DNA of 35,064 nt from Glomus cerebriforme (taxonomy: Eukaryota; Glomeromycota; Glomeromycetes; Glomerales; Glomeraceae): positions 12,613-47,676 of the forward strand of contig QKYT01000806.1 of the NCBI GenBank assembly GCA_003550305.1, in the 5' to 3' direction. Under the pieces are notes generated by a model. That model worked only from the letters and a program-made list of their open reading frames with translations. It was not told the origin of the DNA and ran no database searches. Position numbers and translations under genes: made by a program. Below, in pieces: positions 21,729 to 31,739 of the stretch; the stretch's first letter is position 1; each line of letters opens with the position of its first letter.

Positions 21729-22327
21729 TGTTGTAGTCCAAACTCGATCATGTCCCAGATCAAACTTGGGATATCCCAAATCGGAAGTTCGATTTCGGTC
21801 ATCCCAAAGGAATTTCGATTTCGAATTTGGGAATTGGAATGTGAGACATTCAATACCCCAAACCTGACCATACTCCAAATCCATCCAGATCAATTTAGAA
21901 CATGATCGAGATTGGAGCATACAAAGCCAAACCAGAATATGTTCCAAACTAACCTAGATGGATTTGGAATATGGTTGAGTTTAGAACATTCGATGCTCCA
22001 GAATTGACTATGTTCCAAATTCATCTAGGTCAATTTGGATTATGGTTGTGTTTGGTTTAATATGCCCCAAACTAGACTATAAACTAAACTAACTATGTTA
22101 GTTTGGAGCATGGTTGCATGGTTGAGTTTGGGATATATGACATCCAAACTTTGACCATGTTCCAGATCTGATTTGGGATATCCCAGCAAGTTGGATTTGG
22201 GCCATGGTTAAGTTTGGGACTTGGATCATCACAAATCGAAATTTCAGTTTGGAATGACCGAAATCAAACTTCCGATTTGGGGATATCCAAGTTTGATCTG
22301 GAACATGGTCGAGTTTGGGCTACAACA
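21729..22327. mobile_element. ~600-bp foldback element with ~100-bp inverted ends
   Basis: The left end TGTTGTAGTCCAAACTCGAT and the inverse of the right end TGTTGTAGCCCAAACTCGAC are near-identical, and the similarity continues for about 100 bases (CATGT-CCAGATCAAACTTGG, CCAAATCGGAAGTT, GATTTCGGTCAT). The inside is made of shorter related units around TTTGGAACATGGTTGAGTTT and CCAAACT. Flanks are TCAAA (21724-21728) and TCAAT (22328-22332), a possible 5-bp duplication with one mismatch. No transposase. The class is not certain. Confidence 0.75.
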
Positions 22328-22332
22328 TCAAT

Positions 22333-22930
22333 AAATCGATCATATAATTCCTCATTTCTTCACAAACTTGTGAATCACTTCAGAAGTTTCTGCTATAAAT
22401 ATTCTGAACTTCAAAAAATTGAGCGGTTACGTCTCCTTTTTCTTGTACAAAATAATGTTTACAAATGAGAACCCGGTTATAAAAAAAAAAAGGCTAGACA
22501 CTTACAAACCTAATTGTTAAATCAGTTAAATATGTATTATTATAAAGTGTTCGTATTGAAAGTTTTTCGAGTATTAATTTTATGATATGAATAGTCCGTT
22601 CTTTGAAATTACGTAATATTCACGGTATAAGAAATTTAAATTTCAGATTTTCTTGATTTTCATTAATATTATTATTATTTTACCTCAGCAATAAATAATT
22701 AAAAAACTTAGGAAACTGGATTTAATTTTAATTCAATTACGATAAGATTTTCCATTAATGGTAAATGAACCAGAAGGAAATATTGTTGCTTATTGATAAT
22801 TTTATTAATATTACTATTGGTTAAGATGATCAAATATATTAAACTAAAAAACTTTGGATGTGTAATACAGTACAGTAATGCTTTTTTCAGCTTTATAATT
22901 CAGGCACTAAATTCGACCAAAAATTACAAA
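22333..22930. other. AT-rich intergenic DNA
   Basis: No gene or repeat recognised. Confidence 0.5.
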
Positions 22931-22934
22931 TCAC

Positions 22935-23035
22935 GTGGGTTAAAAAAAAAGTGCCACTCCGAGCGCGTAAGGTCCTACAGGTCCGTCTCGGTCTTCGGGA
23001 CCATGCCGGTGAGCCGTCATCCTGTCCTATATTAA
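22935..23035. repeat. GC-rich patch with hairpin, probable repeat fragment
   Basis: In strongly AT-rich surroundings, about 100 bases are GC-rich: GTGCCACTCCGAGCGCG, GGTCCTACAGGTCCGTC, TCGGTCTTCGGGACCATG, CCGGTGAGCCGTCATCC. GGTCC/GGACC words allow a small stem-loop. There is no long ORF and no tRNA or rRNA signature. Most likely a fragment of a GC-rich repeat. Confidence 0.45.
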
Positions 23036-23886
23036 TTCGGGCCAAACTTATAATGCCGACCAGAATTACGGGTTTGTGCTACACATATTAAGTAATTCTG
23101 GCCGACACTATGCGATTGACCAGCATTAGCCCAGCACCGTCGTTATCGGCACGTGATATTATTATGCACGAGAAACATAAAAAGGTATGTGTCGTTCCAG
23201 ACACGAGTAAAAAACTGAAAAACTAAGCCTAATTTAAATGAGTTTAAAACTTGACTTGATCGATCGACAAAACTAATTGATCACACGTAAATATGTAATC
23301 GGCTTTAAATAAAGAATTCGAACAAAATAATCAATCAATTATTGATGAATATTTATTTATAAGCATTTAAAAAAAATTATTTTTATGTGCGTAGTAAATC
23401 CAGCGCATTGTGAGATTTTTGGCCAGCATTAGATTGATCGGTCAATATTTACCAATTGGATCGATCAGTTTATCAATCTCAAACACTCACTCGATCACAT
23501 AATCAATCAATATTGACTCGATTGGCTCGATTAAATTACTATACGTTCGAATAATTTTCAACGAATTTTTTTTTTTTTTACAATTTATAAATATTTATTA
23601 TTTTATATTTTACTGTATACCTTTTTTTTTTTAGTTTAACAGCATACTTTATTCAGTGAACAAATTGTACAAATAGTAAAATAAAATTGAAATACTAATC
23701 TAAATAAAATAAATGGATCTCCTATCTTATTTTACTGTATACCTTTTACTATTATATTAAAACACACCATGTATTTGATAAAAACAATACTGAAATTGCT
23801 AATGGTGACAGTCAAATCCAACCAAAAAAAAAAATTACTATTAGCTGTACGCATTTTTCAGGGCTTAGTCAGTTACTAAAAAAAAA
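23036..23886. other. Non-coding DNA with GGCC and ATCGAT motifs
   Basis: GGCC-type motifs occur at about 23040 (TTCGGGCCAAACTTATAATG), 23060, 23097 (TAATTCTGGCCGACA) and 23420 (TTTTTGGCCAGCATTAG). Between 23255 and 23540 the words GATCGATC, TTGATCAC, ATCAATCAAT and ACTCGATTGG recur in both orientations. No coding seen. Confidence 0.5.
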
Positions 23887-24075
23887 GGGTACGTGCAGAA
23901 TCACGTGATTTTCGTAAAATTTTTGGCCGGAATTATGGCATTAAGAAATTATGCATGTGACAAATAACAGGTGATAAATAGGATTTCACCTATCGAAAAA
24001 ATTTTAAGTCCCTAGAATACTTAGGAAAAATGGAGCACTATGATCACGTGATTCTGCTCCGCTTTAGACGTCCCC
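23887..24075 (+). mobile_element. MITE of the GGGGTACGTCTAAAGC type, copy 2
   Basis: A 189-bp copy with an intact right end: ATCACGTGATTCTGCTCC followed by GCTTTAGACGTCCCC (24043-24075), which is the inverse of the intact left end of copy 1 (16434-16467). The left end here, GGGTACGTGCAGAATCACG, lacks about 10 bases. The inner part is nearly identical to copy 1. The palindrome TCACGTGA occurs at both ends. No coding. Confidence 0.8.
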
Positions 24076-24530
24076 TAAAAAAAGTAATAAAGGTCTGGCC
24101 AACATCATCAAAAATTGAAAGATTTACATGGCCACATATTTTATAATCAAGCTCCTACCAGCATTAATCATAATTTTGCTCACCGGTGACCAGCATTAAT
24201 ATTAGGCAAATAAAACAAAGACGAAAAATGGAAAGAAAAACGGACCGATCCTATTATACATCTGATATTAAATTTATCCTGGATATGTGTGACTCAATTA
24301 AACTTTAAAAAACACATTTAAGATTTAAAAAAACAAAACATTTATTTAAAAAATCAAAATTATATTTAAACAATCTATGTAACAAACTGCACTTTATACA
24401 CAATTAAAAATTATTAAAAAAAATATTATACTAATAAGATACATAGTATAAAGAAAATACTGTATAAATAAAAAGATTTGAAATCTTTAGTTGTAAAGGA
24501 AAGGAAAAAATAAAAGAAAAAAAGGTACGT
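24076..24530. other. Intergenic DNA downstream of gene A
   Basis: GGCCAACATCA, CCAGCATTAAT and related GGCC-type words at 24095-24195, then AT-rich DNA. Positions 24480-24530 (ATCTTTAGTTGTAAAGGAAA) match the region just downstream of gene D at about 31694, so the duplication reaches past the stop codon. Confidence 0.55.
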
Positions 24531-25211
24531 TCAAGAAAAGTTCTTCATCATTTCTAATTTATGATTAGCTTTCTCAATTAATTTGATAAGCTCAGATCGA
24601 CGTTGAGAAATTTGCTTGTACAAATCACGAATTTCTTTATTTCTACCTTCAAGCATTTCTCTTGACATTACTATCAAACGGTCAACTTTTTGAACTTGTT
24701 CATTGTAAACTTTATCGACTGTCTCAATTGAAAAAGGAATCGGAGGAACCATTTGACTTGTGGATACTTCAGTTGCATTGTTTATGCTAACATAAAAAAA
24801 AAACAATACAATAAATTGTTAATGTTTAATAAATAAATGACATATAAAAAAAAGTATTGATGTAAAGAAACCGTACTTTGTGCCACCGCTGCTCTTAATT
24901 TCTTTTTCATCTCTTTCCTTAGATTTTTCACAAATATTTTTTAACAAATCACGAATTGTTTTATTTTCTCGGATAATGGCGCAAGTTGACTTTCTACGTG
25001 TTCTAAGAGTATAATCCATGTCTTTGATCATAGTTTGAATTTTACGATATACTGAATTACTATCTCGATCAATTCCAGTAACCTCTATTGCCTTAACACA
25101 AGCATCTTGATGATTCTCGTACCACAAATCAAAATTTTTTTCAAGAAACCTAAGGACCTTAAATATTTCTAAAGTTTTCCAGCGAAGTCTTTGTTTATCA
25201 ACTTGAGGCAT
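24531..25211 (-). CDS. Two-exon gene A, SANT/Myb-like plus coiled-coil repeat protein
   Basis: Exon 1 is 25211-24877 and exon 2 is 24786-24531, with a 90-bp GT-AG intron in phase 2; product 196 aa. Exon 1 (about 111 residues) starts MPQVDKQRLRWK and has a conserved helical block: RFLEKNFDLWYENHQDACVK, then AIEVTGIDRDSNSVYRKI, then RRKSTCAIIRENK and a lysine/glutamate-rich tail. The spaced Trp residues and R-x-x-x-S-V-Y-x-K-I helix recall SANT/Myb-like DNA-binding domains; this is a resemblance only. Exon 2 has PPIPFSIETVDKVYNEQVQK and QRRSELIKLIEKANHKLEM, amphipathic and coiled-coil-like. No signal peptide or membrane segment. Closest relative is D (73 of 84 exon-2 residues identical). ATG follows TTTTTTTTAAAAAAA, as in other members. 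Confidence 0.8.
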
Positions 25212-25438
25212 TTTTTTTAAAAAAAATATATATATATAATCAAAAAAAGTAAAAATTTGGAATTTTTTTTTGTTAAAAAAAAAAGCGAAATAGACGGAAT
25301 TTATAGGTTAGGGCCTTCGCGTAAAGGGATCACCCTACTCCCAGAGTTCCCTGATCCCCAAAATATATTCTTTATCTTATTGTGATACAAAAAGAAATAG
25401 GCAGCTAATGAAAGTTTTGATTGAAAAAAACTATCATG

Positions 25439-25488
25439 TACAAAAGTGGAAATTTCTTTCCTTCCTGAGTAAAGCTTACCGGAGAAAA
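25439..25488 (-). promoter_or_regulatory. Conserved upstream motifs of gene A
   Basis: On the minus strand TTTTCTCCGGTAAGC (25474-25488) is followed about 22 bases later by TTTCCACTTTTGTA (25439-25452). Gene C has TTTTCTCCGGTA and TTTCCACTTTTGTA in the same order, and gene D has TTTTCTCCGGCAAGC and TTCCATTTTTGTA. They lie about 230-275 bp before the ATG. Conservation in otherwise diverged AT-rich DNA suggests a promoter or shared 5' leader; function is inferred. Confidence 0.55.
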
Positions 25489-25499
25489 CAGCTTCAAAG

Positions 25500-26676
25500 G
25501 ATAAATTGTGTCACGTAGATTGTCAAAATTGCTGCGCCTTATAAGTCAAAATTTGGCAGGAATGGATAAAATTTTAGTGAACACAACATTTTCTTACGCG
25601 TTCATTTTTAGATATGTAATGATAACAAAATATATATATTCTATATATATAATTAAAATGGAAAAAAAAAGAAATTAGTATAGAAATAACACAATCAACG
25701 GAAAAAAATTTATCATTAATTGTTTTTGTAAAGTATTGTATAATCAATCTTTTTTTTTTTTTTTTTTGTAAATCATTCACATGTGTATCTCTGAAACTAT
25801 ACTGTATCAGTTGTATCAGTTGTATCGGTTCTTTAACATCTTTATCCGAATTCTACTCATATTATTAAAGCAAATATATGCATTTTATTTAGATTACATA
25901 ATTCGTAATATACAGCAAAAATTGGAATCAGGCGTTACGCCAAATAAAAATAAAAAATTATTTATTATTATATTTGTGATGATTAAGTAGTTTGTCGTTG
26001 AGGTTTTATACAGTTTCAGAGTATATTACGTGATAATTGCGAACAACCATAAGCTTATGAATTTCGTGTAACTTAAAATATTTTTTTTGTCTCGTCTTTA
26101 TCCTAATCCTAACCTTAACGTTCGTGACATAGAGTGATACAATGTGACAAATATTTTATTATGATCTACCTGCCCAAGCAGATTTTCCCACCCCACACTT
26201 TTTTTTTTAGTGGCGGGGACATTCAATGGATCAGGATTTTTTTAATGAACGCTTTTATGGAAGTTCCAATCATAGTAATTTAATAATCAGTTTTAAAAAA
26301 TTCTGATTATTTTTTTTTTCACGTATACATTTCAAAAACATAATGTATACTTTTTTACATTAGTGTATTTTTAGTATTGTAACCAAAAATTTTATCGCCG
26401 AGATCTTCTCCATTTAATGTATCTTACCTCATGAATTACCTCTTAAAGACGATTGATAAGAGATTAGGTTGTATTTTGATTATTTCCAAATTCGTAATAC
26501 TAATTTTTACGCCACCGGAATTTTTGGATTTTCACTCCTATAAATAGGTATGTGACATATATGACATACACTAACGTACAAAATTCCTTTTATATCATTT
26601 TATGAGAAATCTACAATTTTTTTAAGATATTATTAATTATTATCATTGTAATTTATTAATTTATAATTTATTTTAG
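25500..26676. other. Intergenic block, duplicated at 32810-33420
   Basis: Contains AGATTGTCAAAATTGCTGCG, ATTTTCTTACGCGTTCATTT, ATGTGTATCTCTGAAACTAT, AAAATTTTATCGCCGAGATC and TTTCCAAATTCGTA in the same order as at 32812, 32870, 33076, 33198 and 33314. No gene was recognised in it. The two blocks show that a whole gene neighbourhood was duplicated. Confidence 0.7.
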
Positions 26677-27146
26677 TACTGACCAAGTAACAACCAAGAC
26701 ATTCACCAATCGAACAGGATAATGTTCCTCAGCAGATTCTTTTATCAGTCGAGGATGTCGAAAATCTTTATAAAAAAAAAATCCAGAGTATTACTCAACT
26801 CCGGTCTAAACTGATCAAACCGATTGAAAATGTCAACAGTACACTTGAAAAATCAAAAAAAAATCAAATAATCTTCAACTGAGGGTGTTAATAAAATTTA
26901 TGATAACACTGTCGAACTTGGTTTGGCGTCATTGATATATTCGCTTGGATATCACGTTCTAAAGTGGAAACTATGATGAAAGAAACGGATTTTGTATTCC
27001 TTGAACATCGATCAGTCGAAACTGTTAAAATTTTTTCATTTCCTCGTGGTTGATTTGATAAGTACCTCCCCAGAAGGTAACGAGTCAATCAACTTCGATC
27101 TGAATTTATGGAAACGATCAAGGAATGTTAATAATAAATATGAATA
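26677..27146 (+). pseudogene. Relic F of the two-exon family (exon 2 only)
   Basis: After ATTTTAG (an acceptor at 26675-26676) the sequence follows exon 2 of B/C/E: QVTT, then in another frame VEDVENLYKKKIQSITQLRS and KLIKPIENVN (about 26748-26840), then STEGVNKIYDN (about 26878), RSKVETMMKETD (about 26957) and, near the end, VNQLRSEFMETIKE (about 27083-27125) with NNKYE shifted by one base. At least three ~40-residue repeat units can be counted, more than in the intact genes. No exon 1 precedes it. Several frameshifts and stops, so non-functional. Confidence 0.75.
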
Positions 27147-28029
27147 ATTGAAAAGCTTGCAGTTAATTATTTTATCTTTTTTTTTTTTTTTGAATTGTGA
27201 GTTATGATTTTTATGACGTCATTTTAATTAATATATTATACTCTTTTTTTTTTTCTTTTTCTTTTTGTAAATGAAGACTTCAAGTGTATTATTTTATTTA
27301 TTTATTATTATATTCAATCGACCAGCGTGTCCGTAAAGTTTTTTTTTTTTATCATCAAAATGATGAATATTATCTCTTACTGTCTGTCAATAGATAAATA
27401 AATACGATGGTTTACAAATTCAATTAAATAAATGTTTAATCGTGTCTCTAAAGATACTAATAAATGTCATTGTTTAAAAATATTTGAAATCTTCGTTAAA
27501 ATGAGACCGTCCAAATCGATTAATTAACCGGTTAAAACTCGTCATTAGAATTTCGGCTGGAATTAACGCTTTACATTTTAACCAGATAAATTCTGGTTAA
27601 CTCAGTCGATTAATGGAAGTCTTAACCGGTTCCAAAACTTGATAGTGATCTTGTGGAACGTAAAGGTTATTTATTTTAAAAAATAATATATATAATATAT
27701 AATAATATATATATATAATTATGCAGTTTAATTCTATTTTTAGTGCTTTTTCCTATAGTGATAAGATGATAAGGAGTTTTTTTTTTTAACAAACCTGTTT
27801 TTCTTTTTAATTTAGAGTACCTTCAGAGTACCATGTAATATTTCTTCTTAAAGCAAACTGATAGGCTGATTATTTACTATGCAAGGAAATAATATTCCCA
27901 TTTTTTCTATAACTTTCCGTATCACTGAAAGCGATGATCATAGTTAAATTAGATTATGTTTTACACACGTATTTAAAAAAAATTATTCTTTAACCTGAAC
28001 TCTTAATTTTTCAGTTTTTTTTTAAAAAA
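27147..28029. promoter_or_regulatory. Upstream region of gene B with paired TTAACCGG sites
   Basis: The palindrome TTAACCGGTTAA at 27524-27535 and CTTAACCGGTTCCAAAACTT at about 27621 recur upstream of gene E (about 33698 and 33782) with the same intervening words (GGAATTAA-GCT, AAGTCTTAACCGG, GTGGAACGTAAAGGTT). Closer to the ATG, the 27880-27930 segment (TATTCCCATTTTTTCTATAA) corresponds to ATTCCATTTTTGTATTTG of E. These are likely shared promoter sequences; experimental support is absent. Confidence 0.5.
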
Positions 28030-28769
28030 ATGCCACCAGTAGAAAATAAGAGAACTACACCTCAAGATCAACGATGGACACCTTCAGAACTTGTTAAAGT
28101 ATTAGATTACATTAATAATAATTTTGAAATATGGGCTAACAATCATTATAATACATGCGTTAAAGTAATAGAAGCTACTCATTCTACTCGGGATGCTACG
28201 TCAATTTGCAATAAAGTTGAAAGTATGATTAAAGCTATGGAAGAAGGTAAAAGGTCAACCAAAAGTGAAAAAATTCAGGGTTTGGTAAAACAAATTTATG
28301 AAAAAACTAAAGGAATAGAGGGAGGAGAAAAGAAAAGGAAAAAACAGAAAAATCAAGAAATTGTAAATCGTACGAACGACACTGATATTGATATGATTTC
28401 AAAGTATGTTGGCTTCTGAATCATTTAATTCTTATGTTGTTATAAATTATTTACATTTATACTTATTGTCATTTTAGTGTCGATGAAGTAATTGAACGTG
28501 TTCTTCCTTTTTCAACTGAGGCGGTTGAAAATCTTTATAACGAAAAAATTCAACAAATTGAGCATTCTCGATCTAACCTTCTCGATATGGTTGTGAAAAC
28601 TAATGATGAACTTATGAGATTCAATGTTCCGATTCCTAGTTCAATTGAAATGATTAATAATTCTTTTAGTATAAAAACTCAGCATATTAATCAACTTCGA
28701 TCTGAACTTATCAAAATTATTGAGGATATTAATAAAAACTATGAAAAAATGAGTGACTTGCTGGTATAG
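28030..28769 (+). CDS. Two-exon gene B of the SANT/Myb-like, coiled-coil family
   Basis: Exon 1 is 28030-28403 and exon 2 is 28478-28769; the 74-bp intron begins GTATGTTGGC and ends ATTTTAG, phase 2; product 221 aa. Exon 1 begins MPPVENKRTTPQDQRWTPSE and carries the family block (VLDYINNNFEIWANNH, CVKVIEATHSTRDATSICNK), then a basic stretch (GGEKKRKKQKNQ) that could serve as a nuclear localisation signal. Exon 2 has two repeat units: FSTEAVENLYNEKIQQIEHS with RSNLLDMV, and IPSSIEMINNSFSIK with INQLRSELIKIIEDIN. Unlike gene A it has about two full repeats. Its stop is directly followed by a MITE-like sequence, so its last residues (DLLV) differ from paralogues and may be altered. Head-to-head with A across relic F. 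Confidence 0.8.
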
Positions 28770-28915
28770 TGACACCTCCATAAGTGCACCTCCCGGGACC
28801 ATAGTAAAAAAAAAAAAAATAGTAGAATGTGCACTTAAAGAGGGTGTGCATTTATAGAGAGTAAAATATATAGAGTTAATATAAGTTGGGATCAAGCCTA
28901 CCGTGCACTTAAAGA
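28770..28915. mobile_element. MITE-like sequence with GTGCAC repeats directly after gene B
   Basis: CACCTCCATAAGTGCACCTC at the left and, inverted, GTGCACTTAAAGAGGGTGTG and GTGCACTTAAAGAGAATTT at the right. GTGCAC occurs three times. The left end touches the stop codon of gene B. Class and target duplication could not be settled; the flanking TA would fit a Tc1/mariner-type MITE. Confidence 0.5.
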
Positions 28916-29300
28916 GAATTTACAATTTGAATTATGTGATTTATATGTAATTTTTATTGAGATTATGTTTCAAGTTTCAACTATGATATGTAACAATGAA
29001 TTTATTTGATTTCTTTGATTTTTTAATATTTATATTATTAGAACGAAATATATTTTTTTATCATTATCGTTATCATCAAAGTAATAAAATATTAAATAGA
29101 TTGTACAAATAATGATTTGGGTTAAATTGTTCGTCGACATTAATACGCCAATGCGCAAAAAAATGTTTATCGTATTATATAATATTAACATTTGACAATT
29201 CTTTTGATTTTCTCTTTTCTAAAACAATAAGTGTCATGTGGTAGTACATTAAAATAGGATCTACGTGTTTTATACAAGGCTATCTTTATCCAAATTTAAT
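28916..29300. other. AT-rich spacer between B and C
   Basis: No gene or repeat recognised. Confidence 0.5.
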
Positions 29301-29385
29301 TTTTATTTTTTACTCAGACTTTCGGGTGTACGGACTTTTATCTTGCATAATTGATGGAAATTTCTTGAAAGCAAACTGGCGGGAA

Positions 29386-29456
29386 TTTTCTCCGGTACTC
29401 CGCTGAACTTTATTTACTATGGAAACTATGTAAGGAAAACGTTTTCCACTTTTGTA
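29386..29456 (+). promoter_or_regulatory. Conserved upstream motifs of gene C
   Basis: TTTTCTCCGGTA (29386-29397) and TTTCCACTTTTGTA (29443-29456) match the motifs upstream of gene A in order and orientation. Between them TTTACTATGGAAACTATG resembles TTTATTATGGAAGCTATT of gene E (about 34066). They lie about 180-250 bp before the ATG. Confidence 0.6.
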
Positions 29457-29633
29457 TTTATTATTTCCAAAAGTCAAAAAACAGACATCATAATACTTTT
29501 TGTAGCACTGGAAAATTATATAAATAATAATGAAAATCACTTTTTTTTTTTTTTAAGTAGAAAAATTATCTTTAATTTGAACATTTTTAAATTCTCTATA
29601 TCTATTTTCTTTTTATTAAAAAAAAAAAAAAAA

Positions 29634-30364
29634 ATGACTAGTCAACCAGTACGTTGGGAAGCTCCAGAGTTAATTGAAATTTTGGGGTTTATTAATAACC
29701 ATTTTGATGCCTGGCATAAAAATAGGCTCGATGCTTGTAATATGGCAATAAAAGCTACTAACAATTCTCGAGATGCCAAATCCATCTATAACAAAGTTCA
29801 TAGTTTGATTAAACCTGTGGAGGAATTTCTTAAAACAGGCAAAAAATCAACAACTTGCACTATTGTTTGGGAAAATAGAGCAATTCATGGATTGTTAAGA
29901 GAAATTATTAAACAAAAAAAGAAATATGAAGAAAATAGTAGTCGTGCGAGCGACAGTGACGTTGAAATGATTATATAGTATGTTGACTTAAAATCACTGA
30001 TTCTTAAATAAATTTAATCATTAGCGTTTACAATTATTTTTTTTTTCATTTTAGTGATGATGATGATGAAGTAACAACTGAAGCAACAACCGAGACGTCT
30101 AGGCCTTTTTCAACTGAAATGGTTGATATCATTTATAACGAAAAAATTCAACAAATTGATCAATCTCGATATAAACTTATCGAAACGATTGGCCAAACTA
30201 ATGACACATTTAAAAAATATAATTTTCCATCCCATTACTCAATTGAAACAATTGATAGTTCCTGCGCCGAAAAAAGTAAGCAAATTTTTAAACTTCGATC
30301 TGAACTTATCACAATGATCGAGACTGCTAATAATATGTATGAAAAGATGAAAAATTTTCAATGA
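29634..30364 (+). CDS. Two-exon gene C of the SANT/Myb-like, coiled-coil family
   Basis: Exon 1 is 29634-29977 and exon 2 is 30055-30364; the 77-bp intron starts GTATGTTGACTT and ends CATTTTAG, phase 2; product 217 aa. I chose the ATG after the poly-A run (MTSQPVRWEAPE) because it matches the paralogues; an upstream in-frame ATG at 29577 would add a run of Phe/Leu and lysines with no counterpart. Exon 1 has INNHFDAWHKNRLDACNMAI and SRDAKSIYNKVHSLIK. Exon 2 opens with an acidic and Thr-rich stretch (YDDDDEVTTEATTET) and has two repeat units: STEMVDIIYNEKIQQIDQSR, and SIETIDSSCAEKSKQ with LRSELITMIETANN. No signal peptide or membrane segment. Function unknown. Confidence 0.8.
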
Positions 30365-31690
30365 CTGGTTAGATAATAATTGATTTTTTTCTTTGTAAAT
30401 TTGAATTTGTGAAAAATTATGATTCATATCTATTCTTAATATTTGTTTGCAAAATAAATCATTACTTGAGGGATTTGGTTAGTGTGGGTTCGTTATTATA
30501 CATGCTGCCCAAATTTAAATTACTAGATTTTTGGCATGCATGTATAAAATGTATCCAGAGGTAGAGTTGACTTTAAATAAAATTATAATTTTATTAATTT
30601 TTTTTTTAAAAATAAAAACAAAAAAATTTTCGGTTGTTCTTTGGATCTTTAAAATTACCGTTGCTTTTTAATTCTTATCGCATTGTCGTTATTCCATTGA
30701 TAAAAAATGTAATAATATTTTGTTTAGGATAAAGAAACATATAAAGTAAATATTTGTGTAAAGAAGAAATTTTTATAATTCAAAGAAATTAATACAACTA
30801 ATGAGTCAAAAAGAAGAAATTTGGCGTTTCAGGTAATAAAATTGTTAACGGCTTATATAAATTAGACTATGCATGTTGTCAATCATCATACTTGCAATTC
30901 CGGCAAGGTTGTGCAAAGCTAATCCTTGGTCATCTAAAGAAAATGCTCTATAGTCTAAATATATCACAGGATTTATTTAAGAAAAAAAAATGAGTAACTT
31001 TAATAGTATCCGATAAGAAGACCTGAAATGGAAAATAAATAGATACATTAACTAGGATTACATTCAGTGTTTCGGTCGTAAATTTCGCACAATTGACTAA
31101 AATTTTGATAGTTTAGATTTAGCTTATTCATTTTATTGGCTATTTGTTGATCCAATGATTATTTTAACGTTTGAGTGATCATTTAGTTGAGCATCGAATA
31201 AATAATAGGATATTTTTTAAATGAAAAATTTTTTTACAGATTACATTTAAAAAAATAAGTGCATTGGCGAGATTTATTTTTTATATTTTCTATGATTATT
31301 CACTTCCAATTTGAATTAATTATTTCAATTTATTTTAAAAAAAATTCTTTATGAGCGCGTAATAAATAAATGATCAACGTCTCTTTAAAATAATTGCCGG
31401 ACAATTTTAAACTGGATAAATTATAACTTCTTGAATTAAAATTATCCTGTACTAAATATGATTGGCTCAAAATCGCATTATTGCGGTACAGCAGCCATGT
31501 AACTTGGTCTTCGCGAACCAAAAATATTTTAATTTACATATAACAAAAAGAAAATTTATCAATATTTTTAACATTTATTCAATATTTACATTCTAAATTA
31601 AAACAAAATGGGTTGTTATCTTAAAAATTATTAACAAAAGTTATAGTAATAGAATATAAGAAAATATAATAACGAAAGTCTATCGTATTT
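30365..31690. other. Intergenic DNA between C and D
   Basis: No gene, relic of the family or repeat recognised on either strand. AT-rich, with modestly higher complexity at 30870-30950 and 31390-31520. Positions from about 31690 match the region downstream of gene A. Confidence 0.5.
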
Positions 31691-31739
31691 GGAATCTTTA
31701 GTTTTAAAGAAAATGGAAGATAAAAGAAAGAAGTTATGT

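Noticed and set aside
21690..21947. 85-residue minus-strand open frame that resembles the one at 22214-22468
   Set aside because: The similarity of the two (DRN-TSDLG) is due to the inverted ends of the foldback element.
22793..23035. 80-residue open frame
   Set aside because: Crosses from AT-rich DNA into the GC-rich patch; no coding signature.
22935..23035. tRNA or rRNA fragment
   Set aside because: GC-rich, but lacks GGTTCRA and a cloverleaf, and does not match rRNA that I recognise.
26888..27088. Minus-strand open frame
   Set aside because: Antisense of relic F.
28641..28895. Minus-strand open frame
   Set aside because: Antisense of exon 2 of gene B plus MITE; the same applies to 30239-30427 at gene C.
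29310..29540. Minus-strand open frame upstream of gene C
   Set aside because: Lies over the conserved upstream motifs; no homology or splice context.
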